In this document: one piece after another, positions 7,185 to 15,044 of the stretch
Layout: the number at the start of each line of letters is the position of its first letter
Numbering within the stretch: position 1 is the stretch's first letter
From: Comamonadaceae bacterium
GTDB taxonomy: Bacteria; Pseudomonadota; Gammaproteobacteria; Burkholderiales; Burkholderiaceae_C
NCBI GenBank assembly: GCA_947456305.1
Contig: CANGPN010000018.1
Coordinates: 1-48,069 of the forward strand
Length of the DNA: 48,069 nucleotides
Reading direction: 5' to 3'
Translations under genes and position numbers: made by a program
Notes under the pieces: generated by a model
The model's input: the letters and a program-made list of their open reading frames with translations, nothing else
Database searches by the model: none
Told to the model about the DNA's origin: nothing

Positions 7185-9004
7185 ACACAAGCAACCCCAT
7201 GAAGTCCCTGCAAACCCCGGACTTGCTACAAGAGCAGTTGACGCGGCTCAAGGCCGAGTTCCCCGACTTGTTCACCAACGAGGGAAGGCTGAACCCGGCA
7301 GAATTGCTGCGCTTGACTGGCGAAATGCAGCGCGACCATTTTGATTTCAGCTGGTCGGGCAAAGCCGCCGCCAAACGCAAAGCGTTTTCGCCGACCACCG
7401 CCGCATTGCGCTATGACGCAGCGCGCAGCGTGCAGCCTGACAAAGCGGGCGGCAACTGCATCATTGAAGGCGAAAACCTGGAAGTGCTGAAACTGCTGCT
7501 ATGCGCCTACCGGGGCCAAGTGAAATGCATTTACATAGACCCGCCCTACAACACCGGCAACGACTTTGTTTACAAAGACAGCTTTGCCGAGGGCACCAGC
7601 GCCTATTGGGAACAAACCGGCGTCACGCAAGACGGCGTGAAGATGAGCACCAACACCCGCGCCGACGGACGGTTTCACAGCAACTGGCTGAACATGATTT
7701 ACCCACGCCTGTTGGTGGCGCGCCAACTGCTGCGCGAAGACGGTGTGATTTTTGTGTCCATCGACGACAACGAAGTGACGCACTTGCGGAAGGTGATGGA
7801 TGAGGTGTTTGGGGAAGAAAACTTCATTGCACAGATCTGCCATAAAGCAAGAGCTTCTGTATCAAACGACAAAATTATTTCATCTAACCATAACCATATT
7901 CTTTTCTATGCCCGAGAAAAAAATGTAATTGAAAAGATGCGATCTATGTTTGGAATTGAGCCCGACCTTTCAGGATACACATTGCAAGATGAAAAAGGTG
8001 ACTTCAAGCTTGTGCCAGTAGATGGCCCTGGGGGTGCAACTAAAGGAAATCCTCATTACACCTTCTTAGAAGTGACTGGATATTTTCGATTTTCAAAGGA
8101 AACGATGAATGCAAAATTTGAAGAAGGATTGATCGTTAAAAAAGGAAACTCGCTTTATCAAAAAATATATAAACACGTTGCGGAGAAAACGCGTCGTACG
8201 GTAACTACATGGTGGGACGAAGGATTTTTAACTTCATCTGCATCAGGTGAATTGGTAAAAATGATTGGCGCCGATATATTTGATCACCCGAAAAATGTTC
8301 GTTTAGTAAAGCAAATAATTTCACTTTGGTGCAATAAAAAAAATGATCTGATACTTGATTTTTTTATTGGGTCAGGAACCACAGCGCAAGCAGTTCTTGA
8401 GTTAAATAAAGCTGATGAAATAACGCGCCAATTTATAGGCGTTCAAATTCCTGAAGCAACAGAAACAAATAGCGAAGCCTACAAAAGCGGCTTCAAAAAA
8501 ATCAGCGCCATCACCATCGAACGCGTCAAGCGTGTCATTCAAGGCTATGGCGACAACCCGCAACCCATAGACGCGGGTTTCAAAGTGTTCACGCTAGAGA
8601 AAAGCGCATTCCCCCGCGCCGACTTCGCGCCCGACCCCGACGCCAGCGCCGAGCAAAACCTGCAAGCCCTCAAAGCATTCATCGCCCAAAAAGAGACCAA
8701 CCTGTTCAGCCGGCTAGACCCGCAAGCCGTGCGCGACGAAGTGCTGCTCAAGTGCGGCTTTCAGCTCGATGTGCAACTCACGCCCATCGCCGAAGTCACC
8801 GCCAACCAGCTCTACCGCGTCACCGACCAGCAAACCCCGCCCCGCCTAGCCATCGTCTGCTTCGATACCAATTTAGCCACCACCACCTTGGAATGGCTAC
8901 GCCAACAAAAAGGCCACCGTGTCATCGTCCTCGAGGCCGCGCTAGACACGACAGCGAAATGGAATTTGCATCACCAGCTGGGTGATGACTTGACTGTTTT
9001 TTAA
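7181..9004 (+). CDS. mod: Type III DNA methyltransferase (Mod), adenine-N6, beta class
   Basis: The chosen ATG overlaps the previous stop (ATGA), giving 607 residues. Catalytic motif IV DPPYNTGNDFVY lies at about residue 121, and the SAM-binding motif I DFFIGSGTT at about residue 395. This order (IV, recognition domain, I) defines the beta class. Mod modifies adenine in an asymmetric site and gives Res its specificity. The segment between residues of about 217 and 428, which includes the target-recognition region, is strongly AT-rich, while both flanks are GC-rich; this fits recombinational replacement of the specificity domain. The reading frame is intact. Confidence 0.93.
   Translation: MNTSNPMKSLQTPDLLQEQLTRLKAEFPDLFTNEGRLNPAELLRLTGEMQRDHFDFSWSGKAAAKRKAFSPTTAALRYDAARSVQPDKAGGNCIIEGENLEVLKLLLCAYRGQVKCIYIDPPYNTGNDFVYKDSFAEGTSAYWEQTGVTQDGVKMSTNTRADGRFHSNWLNMIYPRLLVARQLLREDGVIFVSIDDNEVTHLRKVMDEVFGEENFIAQICHKARASVSNDKIISSNHNHILFYAREKNVIEKMRSMFGIEPDLSGYTLQDEKGDFKLVPVDGPGGATKGNPHYTFLEVTGYFRFSKETMNAKFEEGLIVKKGNSLYQKIYKHVAEKTRRTVTTWWDEGFLTSSASGELVKMIGADIFDHPKNVRLVKQIISLWCNKKNDLILDFFIGSGTTAQAVLELNKADEITRQFIGVQIPEATETNSEAYKSGFKKISAITIERVKRVIQGYGDNPQPIDAGFKVFTLEKSAFPRADFAPDPDASAEQNLQALKAFIAQKETNLFSRLDPQAVRDEVLLKCGFQLDVQLTPIAEVTANQLYRVTDQQTPPRLAIVCFDTNLATTTLEWLRQQKGHRVIVLEAALDTTAKWNLHHQLGDDLTVF
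7833..8470. other. AT-rich inserted block inside mod (target-recognition region)
   Basis: Composition changes sharply near 7833 and back near 8470. By hand count, the line 8041-8100 has 20 G/C of 60, while 8701-8760 has 39 of 60. The block spans the specificity region and motif I. Boundaries are estimated by eye. Confidence 0.7.
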
Positions 9005-9052
9005 AAATAAATTGCTTGAACGAATACCTGGAAATTAAAGGAGCAAAGACAA

Positions 9053-10939
9053 ATGAAGATTAAATCAGTTGCAATAAAGAATTTCCGTGCATTACAAGAT
9101 GTGAGTGTACAGTTTGATTCTGTTACAACATTTATTGGACCAAATGGCGTTGGTAAATCATCTGTACTTCTTGCACTCGATTGGTTTTTTAATGGAAAAC
9201 CTAATTCGCTTTCAGATGCCGATTGTTCGCTTGGTCAAACAGATCAGCGAATTGAGGTCAGAGTAACATTTTCTGATTTGACAAAAAGGGATAGAAATGA
9301 GCTTGGTAAGTATGCTCCCGATGACGTAACTGTTTTTACTGCTTGGAAAACTAGATTACCCGATGGAACTGAAACGCTTTCAGCTAATGCAAAAAGTTTT
9401 TCCAAGTTTAATGAAATCAAAAAATCTACAAATGCAACAAATAAAAAAGAACTTTATGCAGCCCTAAGGTCCGATCAACCGGAATTAGAACTTCCCGCAG
9501 CAACAACTGGTACTGCTGTAGATGAAGCAATGCGCTTATGGGAAGCAGAGCACATAGATCATTTAGAAGAAGCGCCAGAGATACTCGTCACTAATTTTTT
9601 TGGTTTTAATAGTGGTGGAAAAATGAGCGGTTTATTTGATTTTGTGCTTGTAAGCGCGGATTTACGTGCAAGCGAAGAATCAATAGATGGCAAGTCAAGC
9701 ATCATTGGAAAAATATTAGAGAGAACAATTGACAGGAGCATTGCTGATGAAGAGATTGATGCAATAGTTCAAGATTCAAGATTACAGCAACAAAGAATTT
9801 ATAAAGAAAAATTTCAAGATTCATTAAATGAAATCAATCGGAATATAAACACCATTGTTAATTCATATGCGCCTGGTCGTTCCATAAAAGTTACTCCAGC
9901 AGACGTAATACTAAAGCCTCCTCGCACTACATTTGAGGTTACCGTACTTGATGGCAAATCTGAAACCTCTGTTGATCGTCAAGGCCATGGCTTTCAGCGA
10001 ACACTATTGATTTCTGCACTTCAGCAACTCGCTCAAACATCGACTAGTAATGAAAATGGAGTTATATGCTTGGCAATTGAAGAACCCGAACTTTATCAGC
10101 ATCCAATTCAAGCGCAAGCTTTTGCAAAAATATTGCGAACATTGGCTAATTCTGAAGCACAAAATATGCAAGTTATGTACGCAACGCATAGCCCATACTT
10201 TTTAGAAGCACGTTATTTCCACCAAATCCGCAGACTGACAAGATCTCCGGAGTCAAATGCTGAAGTATCAATTCATTTCACAACACTTGATGATGTAAAA
10301 AATAAACTTAGTGAGATAGTAAAGGCATCTACTATTGAAAAGCAAATTGATGGAATAATTACTAACAATCTAGCCATTGCAATGTTTTCTAATCGAGCTG
10401 TAATTGTTGAAGGTACGACCGACGCGGCTATTTTATCTGGTGCTTCCGATAATGAAAGTTTAGGGAAAATTGAAGCATTAGGTGTAGCAGTTGTACCCAT
10501 CGGAAGTAAAACCGCGGTTCCTACTGCGCATGCTGTTCTGTCACTTTTTGGTATCCCTGCTTATGCATTAGTAGATGCCGATTCAGATTTTAAAAACAGA
10601 AATTTAAATAAAACTCCTGAAAAATTAGAGGATGAAAAGAAAAGTCACATATCAGCAAATCGCGCTATTCTTAAATATTTTGGCGTGCCCGAGGTGGATT
10701 TTCCGAAACAATGTGCGACAAAAGACTTTGCTTTTTTTGGCGATTGTCTTGAAACCTTTATTATAGAAAATTGGCCGGAATGGGAAACTGCCCGTAGTGA
10801 CTTAGAAAAAGAATTAAATTCAGCTTTATTTAAAAATCAAAATTTATATAGATTAGTTACTGCTAATACGAAAGGCAATATCCCGGATTTTTTAAAAGAC
10901 ATCCTAAAGCTAGCGCGAGGCGAAAGTATTGCGCCATGA
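9053..10939 (+). CDS. OLD-family ATP-dependent endonuclease (ABC ATPase plus Toprim)
   Basis: The 628-residue protein begins with an SMC/RecF-like ATPase (IKSVAIKNFRALQDV), Walker A GPNGVGKSS at about residues 29-37, and Walker B CLAIEEPELYQHP further on, followed by THSPYFLE. A C-terminal Toprim domain has VIVEGTTDAAIL (about residue 452) and ALVDADSDF (about residue 507), the acidic metal-binding residues. OLD nucleases act in phage defence (P2 Old; GajA in Gabija). No GajB-type helicase follows, so this is not Gabija. The whole gene is AT-rich (21 G/C of 60 in 9421-9480), unlike mod and mrr around it, suggesting separate acquisition. AAAGGAG precedes the ATG. Confidence 0.88.
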   Translation: MKIKSVAIKNFRALQDVSVQFDSVTTFIGPNGVGKSSVLLALDWFFNGKPNSLSDADCSLGQTDQRIEVRVTFSDLTKRDRNELGKYAPDDVTVFTAWKTRLPDGTETLSANAKSFSKFNEIKKSTNATNKKELYAALRSDQPELELPAATTGTAVDEAMRLWEAEHIDHLEEAPEILVTNFFGFNSGGKMSGLFDFVLVSADLRASEESIDGKSSIIGKILERTIDRSIADEEIDAIVQDSRLQQQRIYKEKFQDSLNEINRNINTIVNSYAPGRSIKVTPADVILKPPRTTFEVTVLDGKSETSVDRQGHGFQRTLLISALQQLAQTSTSNENGVICLAIEEPELYQHPIQAQAFAKILRTLANSEAQNMQVMYATHSPYFLEARYFHQIRRLTRSPESNAEVSIHFTTLDDVKNKLSEIVKASTIEKQIDGIITNNLAIAMFSNRAVIVEGTTDAAILSGASDNESLGKIEALGVAVVPIGSKTAVPTAHAVLSLFGIPAYALVDADSDFKNRNLNKTPEKLEDEKKSHISANRAILKYFGVPEVDFPKQCATKDFAFFGDCLETFIIENWPEWETARSDLEKELNSALFKNQNLYRLVTANTKGNIPDFLKDILKLARGESIAP

Positions 10940-11880
10940 CTAAACAACCCTCCCGCTCCTCCGCCCTCATCGCAGCTATGCACTTCGCAGCACTCAGCGC
11001 AATGAATGCAGCGCCAAACGGGCAGTTAAAGAAAAACGACATTTCACAAGCAATAAAAGAAAACGTAGATTTAGATGAATGGGCGCTTGAGCTTTACGAC
11101 AACGGCAGCGAGCGCTGGCGATCTATTTTTTCGCTGGCTTCAGTCGAATTGGTCAAAGGTGGTTACGTCACCAAAGCAAGCGGTACATGGACCATCACCG
11201 ACGAAGGCCGCGCTGTCGTTAACGCACCTTACGACGGCCAGGCATTTATTGCCGAGCTATACAAACGTTACCAAGCTTGGAAGAACAGCCAGCTATCTGC
11301 CGAGACCAACCAAGCCACCTTGTCTAAGCCTGAAGACGAGGACGAAGTTGCGCCCGAGCCGCCTGATGTGCGTATGTCCGCGATTCAAAATGAATCCAAT
11401 GAAGCCTTGTCTGCCGAGTTGCTGGAAACCATCAAGGCAGCGCCAGCAGTGAATTTCGAGAGATTGGTGGTCAACCTCTTGATGAAGATGGGCTACGGCG
11501 GCAACCGGGCTAACGCCGGTAAGGTGACGCAGGCCAGCGGCGACAACGGCATTGACGGCATCATCAACGAAGACCCGCTCGGCTTAGACACCATTTACTT
11601 GCAAGCCAAGCGCTGGCAAGAACCGGTAGGCGAAGCACCTGTGCGCGACTTCATCGGCGCACTCGACATCAAGGGCGTGAAGAAAGGCGTTTTTCTCACC
11701 ACCAGCCACTTCACAAAACCCGCATGGGAAGCGGTCACAAGCATCAAGTCCGACAAAAAAGTCATCCTCATCGAAGGTGCCCGCCTCGCCGCATTGATGA
11801 TCGAACACAACTTGGGCGTATCCACTGCCCAAACCTTTGCCTTGAAGCGATTGGACACAGACTTTTTCGAAGAAGACTGA
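10936..11880 (+). CDS. mrr: Mrr-like type IV restriction endonuclease
   Basis: The 314-residue protein has an N-terminal winged-helix-like Mrr_N region (residues about 15-90), an acidic linker, and a C-terminal PD-(D/E)xK domain. The nuclease core reads NFERLVVNLLMKMGYG, then GDNGIDGII (about residue 203) and IYLQAKRW (about residue 222), matching the D...QxK form of Mrr. Mrr enzymes cut modified DNA. Start and OLD stop overlap (ATGA), so translation is coupled. Composition returns to GC-rich. It ends the operon before a strong hairpin. Confidence 0.88.
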   Translation: MTKQPSRSSALIAAMHFAALSAMNAAPNGQLKKNDISQAIKENVDLDEWALELYDNGSERWRSIFSLASVELVKGGYVTKASGTWTITDEGRAVVNAPYDGQAFIAELYKRYQAWKNSQLSAETNQATLSKPEDEDEVAPEPPDVRMSAIQNESNEALSAELLETIKAAPAVNFERLVVNLLMKMGYGGNRANAGKVTQASGDNGIDGIINEDPLGLDTIYLQAKRWQEPVGEAPVRDFIGALDIKGVKKGVFLTTSHFTKPAWEAVTSIKSDKKVILIEGARLAALMIEHNLGVSTAQTFALKRLDTDFFEED

Positions 11881-11921
11881 TGACAAGAATGCAATTGATA
11901 TCTAAAATTTAAAACAACACA

Positions 11922-11990
11922 CCCGCCACACGTCTTGGTTTCGGCCAAGGTTCTGCTTCAAGGCAGACGTGCAAAAGGCGGGTTTTCTTT
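11922..11990. terminator. Rho-independent terminator after the defence operon
   Basis: CCCGCC (11922-11927) pairs with GGCGGG (11977-11982), an inner ACGTCT (11930-11935) pairs with AGACGT (11965-11970), and a further CTTGG/CCAAG hairpin sits inside. TTTTCTTTT follows on the plus strand. The minus strand side is also T-rich, so it may serve the convergent fic gene too. Confidence 0.75.
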
Positions 11991-12018
11991 TGTAAATTAT
12001 TTTCAGCACGCAACCCAC

Positions 12019-13521
12019 TCAAACCTGCACACTCCCATCCGCATTCAATAACTTATAAGCAGCCGGAGACTCCTCGAGCGCATTCGTCATTCGGATGGTT
12101 GCAATCAGCGCATCCAAGTTGGCGTAATCCAATTGGCTGCTCCACCTCGCCATATTCACCAGGCTTTTGACGAACCCACCGGGCGCGTTGCTTCGGGTCA
12201 GTGCACGCGCGCAGTCCACATATTGCGGGTGGTACAGCGTGGGGATGATGATGCGGGCCAGCCCCGTGCGGGTCAGTTCTGCATTCATCACCAAGCGCGA
12301 GAGGCGACCGTTGCCATCGTCAAACGGATGCACTTCAGACACCAAAAATGCGTAGTACACCGCCCGGGCAAATCCCTCCGGCACCGACAAAGCCAGCCGC
12401 GAACCTTCACTGAGTGTGCCGCGCACAAACGCGGGCTCGACAAACTTTGTGGTCCCGGCGTAGTTGACCTCTAGCTTGGGTTTGCCGGGGTTGGCTTCGG
12501 GGCGCATCCTCAGCATTTCGGCGTGCCAGCGTTCCAAGCCTTCTAAAAACTCAGGGCCTGCCACCGGCGGGCTGTCCCTGTACGGCGAGGTGATGGCCAA
12601 GCGAAACACGCCCAGTATGTCGTGCGAATCTTTAGGGCGGTTCACCACGATGGCGTTGTTCATCACAATGTCTATGGCCTGTTCAATATTGAATTTCGTG
12701 CCTTCCACGTAGTTGGAGAAATACGATTCCATCAACGCAAAGTGCTGGCGTGCAAGACCGCTCAGTGTCGATTCGATTCTGGGCATGGGCTGTGTGCGCA
12801 AATGCGCTGCCAGCGCTTCGAAGCGGTACATGCGCTCGCTGTCTATGGGCGCACCGGTGGCCACAGCCATGCCTTCTTTGGTGCGAAGTTCGCCCTTTGC
12901 GTAGGTGCCCAAAAGCGCGCCAACCATGGTGCGCAATTGGGTCAGCGCTTTTTCTGCGCCCAGTGCCTGCGCCAGCGCTGCCGCTTGGTCGCGTATGTCG
13001 TTCAACGCTTTTTCGCCTGACGCATTCAACACCGCGACCAGCAAACTTTCCACATCCTCTTTGGGTGCGCGCAAGTCTCCTTGCCTGCCGATGTTCTCCA
13101 ACAAAAACCTCGGGCGACTGGCGTAATACAGCCCGCTTGTCCCAATAGCCAAGTCGCCAGGCAGTGGCCCAGGGCCACGCACTATTCGAACAAGCAGGCC
13201 GGGCAGTTGCACTTTTTTGTTGAACACGGTCGGGTGCGAAAGCGTGAGCTGTCCCGTGGACAGCAAGCCTCCATGCATGGCGCTGACATGGGACACCACC
13301 CCGCCAGGGGCAAGCATCCCCGCCACGCGTTGCCAATGGCGGCGCACCAACGCAGCGCGTTCATCGTCAGCCAGTTTGGGCGCGTAAACGCCTTTGCAGA
13401 TGCGCACCAGGCTGTCTTTGGCTACTTGGCGTTGTGCGGCACGTGCTTGGGCGGGCGGCAGGTCCACGGCAAAGATCAGCTCTGCGGCGGGCGGCGTAGG
13501 GCGATGGTTTGTTATTTGCAC
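12019..13521 (-). CDS. Fic-domain protein with AbiEi-like N-terminal domain
   Basis: The 500-residue protein joins two parts. Residues about 1-150 resemble AbiEi/type IV antitoxin winged-helix proteins (RICKGVYAP, GGVVSHVSAMHGG). Residues about 220-470 are a Fic domain with a complete active loop, HPFDDGNGRLSR (H398-R409). An inhibitory-helix motif S-x3-E-G (S269-E273-G274 in SNYVEGT) precedes it, so this is a class II, N-terminally self-inhibited Fic. Fic enzymes usually transfer AMP from ATP to a protein hydroxyl. The gene is divergent from the MNT-HEPN pair, and its promoter region holds four 19-bp repeats that the winged helix may bind. The target is unknown. Confidence 0.85.
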   Translation of the reverse strand: MQITNHRPTPPAAELIFAVDLPPAQARAAQRQVAKDSLVRICKGVYAPKLADDERAALVRRHWQRVAGMLAPGGVVSHVSAMHGGLLSTGQLTLSHPTVFNKKVQLPGLLVRIVRGPGPLPGDLAIGTSGLYYASRPRFLLENIGRQGDLRAPKEDVESLLVAVLNASGEKALNDIRDQAAALAQALGAEKALTQLRTMVGALLGTYAKGELRTKEGMAVATGAPIDSERMYRFEALAAHLRTQPMPRIESTLSGLARQHFALMESYFSNYVEGTKFNIEQAIDIVMNNAIVVNRPKDSHDILGVFRLAITSPYRDSPPVAGPEFLEGLERWHAEMLRMRPEANPGKPKLEVNYAGTTKFVEPAFVRGTLSEGSRLALSVPEGFARAVYYAFLVSEVHPFDDGNGRLSRLVMNAELTRTGLARIIIPTLYHPQYVDCARALTRSNAPGGFVKSLVNMARWSSQLDYANLDALIATIRMTNALEESPAAYKLLNADGSVQV

Positions 13522-13552
13522 AGCGTGGCTTTCACTAAAAAGTTGCTCTGGC

Positions 13553-13729
13553 TTGTCGTTTATTAACTAAGAAAACATTAAATTTGTCGTTTATTCACTT
13601 AGATAATATCCCGAGAATGCATTTTTATTCATGCGTTTTCACAGAAAATCACTTAGAAACCGGTGACTGAGTGCTTGATTTGTCGTTTTCCAGCTAAGAA
13701 GATAGCTATTTTGTCGTTTTCTGGCTAAA
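13553..13729. repeat. Four 19-bp direct repeats in the fic/MNT divergent region
   Basis: Copies are TTGTCGTTTATTAACTAAG (13553-13571), TTGTCGTTTATTCACTTAG (13584-13602), TTGTCGTTTTCCAGCTAAG (13680-13698) and TTGTCGTTTTCTGGCTAAA (13711-13729). All are in the same orientation. Starts within each pair are 31 bp apart, about three helical turns, and the pairs are 127 bp apart. They look like operator half-sites for a regulator made by one of the two flanking toxin-antitoxin-like units. The region between pairs is otherwise featureless. Confidence 0.8.
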
Positions 13730-13776
13730 TAAATAAATCTAGCGCGGCTTTAGCCTGAGTAAAAACCCAATTAAGG

Positions 13777-13782
13777 TATTAT
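13777..13782 (+). promoter_or_regulatory. Putative -10 element of the MNT-HEPN pair
   Basis: TATTAT lies 10 bp before the ATG of the nucleotidyltransferase gene. With usual spacing the transcript would start 2-4 bases before the ATG, so the mRNA would be almost leaderless. No good -35 is seen, as expected for a regulated promoter near the repeats. Confidence 0.35.
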
Positions 13783-13792
13783 CCAACCCATT

Positions 13793-14416
13793 ATGGGTAT
13801 TCAAACCAATTCCAACGAATCCGTCTCTCTGGCCGACGCCTTGTTCCCCAAAGTGCGCCAGCGGGTGCTGTCCGTCTTGTTTGGCGCGCCGGACCGCAGC
13901 TTTTACGCCAACGAGGTGATTGCACTGGCGCAATCGGGCACGGGCGCGGTGCAGCGCGAGTTGGCGGATTTGTCTGCGGCAGGCTTGCTGAACGTGACCA
14001 AGCAAGGCAATCAAAAACATTACCAAGCCAACGCCAACGCGCCGGTGTTTGCCGAGTTGCGTTCGCTGGTGCTCAAAAGCATGGGCTTGGCCGATGTGTT
14101 GTTCAAAGCCTTGATGCCATTGAGCGAACAGATCAAGCACGCGTTCATTTACGGCTCGGTTGCGCGCCAGCAAGACACGGCACACAGCGATGTAGACCTG
14201 ATGGTGATCAGCGACACCTTGGCTTATGGCGAGTTGTTTGGCGCATTGGAAAGCGCTACGCTGTCGCTGGGTCGCAAAGTGAACCCGACGCTTTACACCC
14301 AAGCCGATTGGGACAAGCGCTTGCAAAACGACAGCGCTTTCCTTACTCGCGTTTGGGAACAACCCAAAATATGGCTGATAGGCAGTGAGGAGGAAGACCA
14401 TGCCAACGTCGCTTGA
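13793..14416 (+). CDS. MNT-type nucleotidyltransferase antitoxin with N-terminal winged helix
   Basis: The 207-residue protein has an N-terminal winged-helix region (about residues 12-80: ALFPKVRQRVLSVLF, then GTGAVQRELADLSAAGLL) and a minimal nucleotidyltransferase domain with GSVARQQDTAHSDVDLMVI (G121, S122, D133, D135). In MNT-HEPN pairs the nucleotidyltransferase modifies and silences the HEPN RNase. The winged helix makes it a candidate DNA-binding regulator as well. It overlaps the HEPN gene by 17 bp. The start at 13793 is the only ATG suited to the family's N-terminus. Confidence 0.85.
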   Translation: MGIQTNSNESVSLADALFPKVRQRVLSVLFGAPDRSFYANEVIALAQSGTGAVQRELADLSAAGLLNVTKQGNQKHYQANANAPVFAELRSLVLKSMGLADVLFKALMPLSEQIKHAFIYGSVARQQDTAHSDVDLMVISDTLAYGELFGALESATLSLGRKVNPTLYTQADWDKRLQNDSAFLTRVWEQPKIWLIGSEEEDHANVA

Positions 14417-14807
14417 AAATCTCTGCGGGCCGGGAAAGCCACTGAAGGCAGAAGCGGCTGATGCGAATGAAATCGCCGGACTGTTGCGCACCGGTGAAGC
14501 TAGGTTGAAAGATGCACAAAACACTTCTCTGGCCTTGGAAAGCCGATTCGATTTGGCCTACAACGCCGCGCATGCGCTTTGCCTGGCCGCATTGCGACGC
14601 AAAAGCTATCGGGCGGCTAATCGCTATATCGTGTTTCAGGTCTTACCGCATACTTTGGGTTTGGGTCCTGAAGTGTGGCGTGTGCTGGACAAATGCCACA
14701 ACACCCGAAATTTAGGCGAATACGAAGGCTTGCTTGATGTGGATGAGCGCTTGGTCGCTGATTTGATCAGCGCGACCGAGGCTGTCTTGAGTGCAATTCA
14801 ACAATAA
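14400..14807 (+). CDS. HEPN-domain protein, partner of the MNT nucleotidyltransferase
   Basis: A GAGGAGGA ribosome binding site (14387-14394) fixes the start at 14400, giving 135 residues (MPTSLENLCGPGKP). The all-helical sequence with SRFDLAYNAAHALCLAALRR fits small HEPN proteins. The usual R-x4-H RNase motif appears as R103-N-L-G-E-Y108, with Tyr where catalytic His is expected. This RNxxxY form also occurs in other small HEPN proteins. It may be an RNase toxin with altered chemistry, or a structural partner. It overlaps the MNT gene and is surely co-translated. Confidence 0.78.
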   Translation: MPTSLENLCGPGKPLKAEAADANEIAGLLRTGEARLKDAQNTSLALESRFDLAYNAAHALCLAALRRKSYRAANRYIVFQVLPHTLGLGPEVWRVLDKCHNTRNLGEYEGLLDVDERLVADLISATEAVLSAIQQ

Positions 14808-14958
14808 GTTCATCAGCGGTTTTGGGTTGTGGTTTGTGGAGTTTTATCCCTGTTGGTTTGGTTCCATGAGATTTCTTATGCGCAATGGCCTCTTTCAAGC
14901 CTTGCTTGATACTGTCAAATGCTTTTGTCATTTCAGTTCCGCTGCTTGATTTATTCAT
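14767..14958 (-). pseudogene. Truncated HigA-like helix-turn-helix antitoxin stub
   Basis: The segment starting at ATG 14931 reads TKAFDSIKQGLKEAIAHKK, then GIKLHKPQP. This is the N-terminal leader of HigA/XRE-type antitoxins, in which a helix-turn-helix normally follows (VGMTQ-like). Here the frame stops after about 55 codons, with no DNA-binding domain, and runs into the 3' end of the HEPN gene. It is best read as a decayed antitoxin cut off when the MNT-HEPN unit was joined. No toxin partner remains. Confidence 0.6.
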
Positions 14959-15044
14959 TCATCGAAATCTTAATAAACAGACAAAATAAAAACAATCACA
15001 TCCAAAGCGTAGACTCCCCTCTCCCCCACTTTTCCCGCACTTTC

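Noticed and set aside
9053..11880. Gabija defence system (GajA-GajB)
   Set aside because: The OLD nuclease resembles GajA, but the next gene is an Mrr endonuclease, not a UvrD-like helicase.
11922..11990. Integron attC-like site
   Set aside because: The nested stem is followed by a T-run and lies between convergent genes, fitting a terminator; no integrase or cassette array is present.
13553..13729. CRISPR-like array
   Set aside because: Only four short repeats with unequal spacing (31, 96 and 31 bp) and no cas genes; better explained as operator sites.
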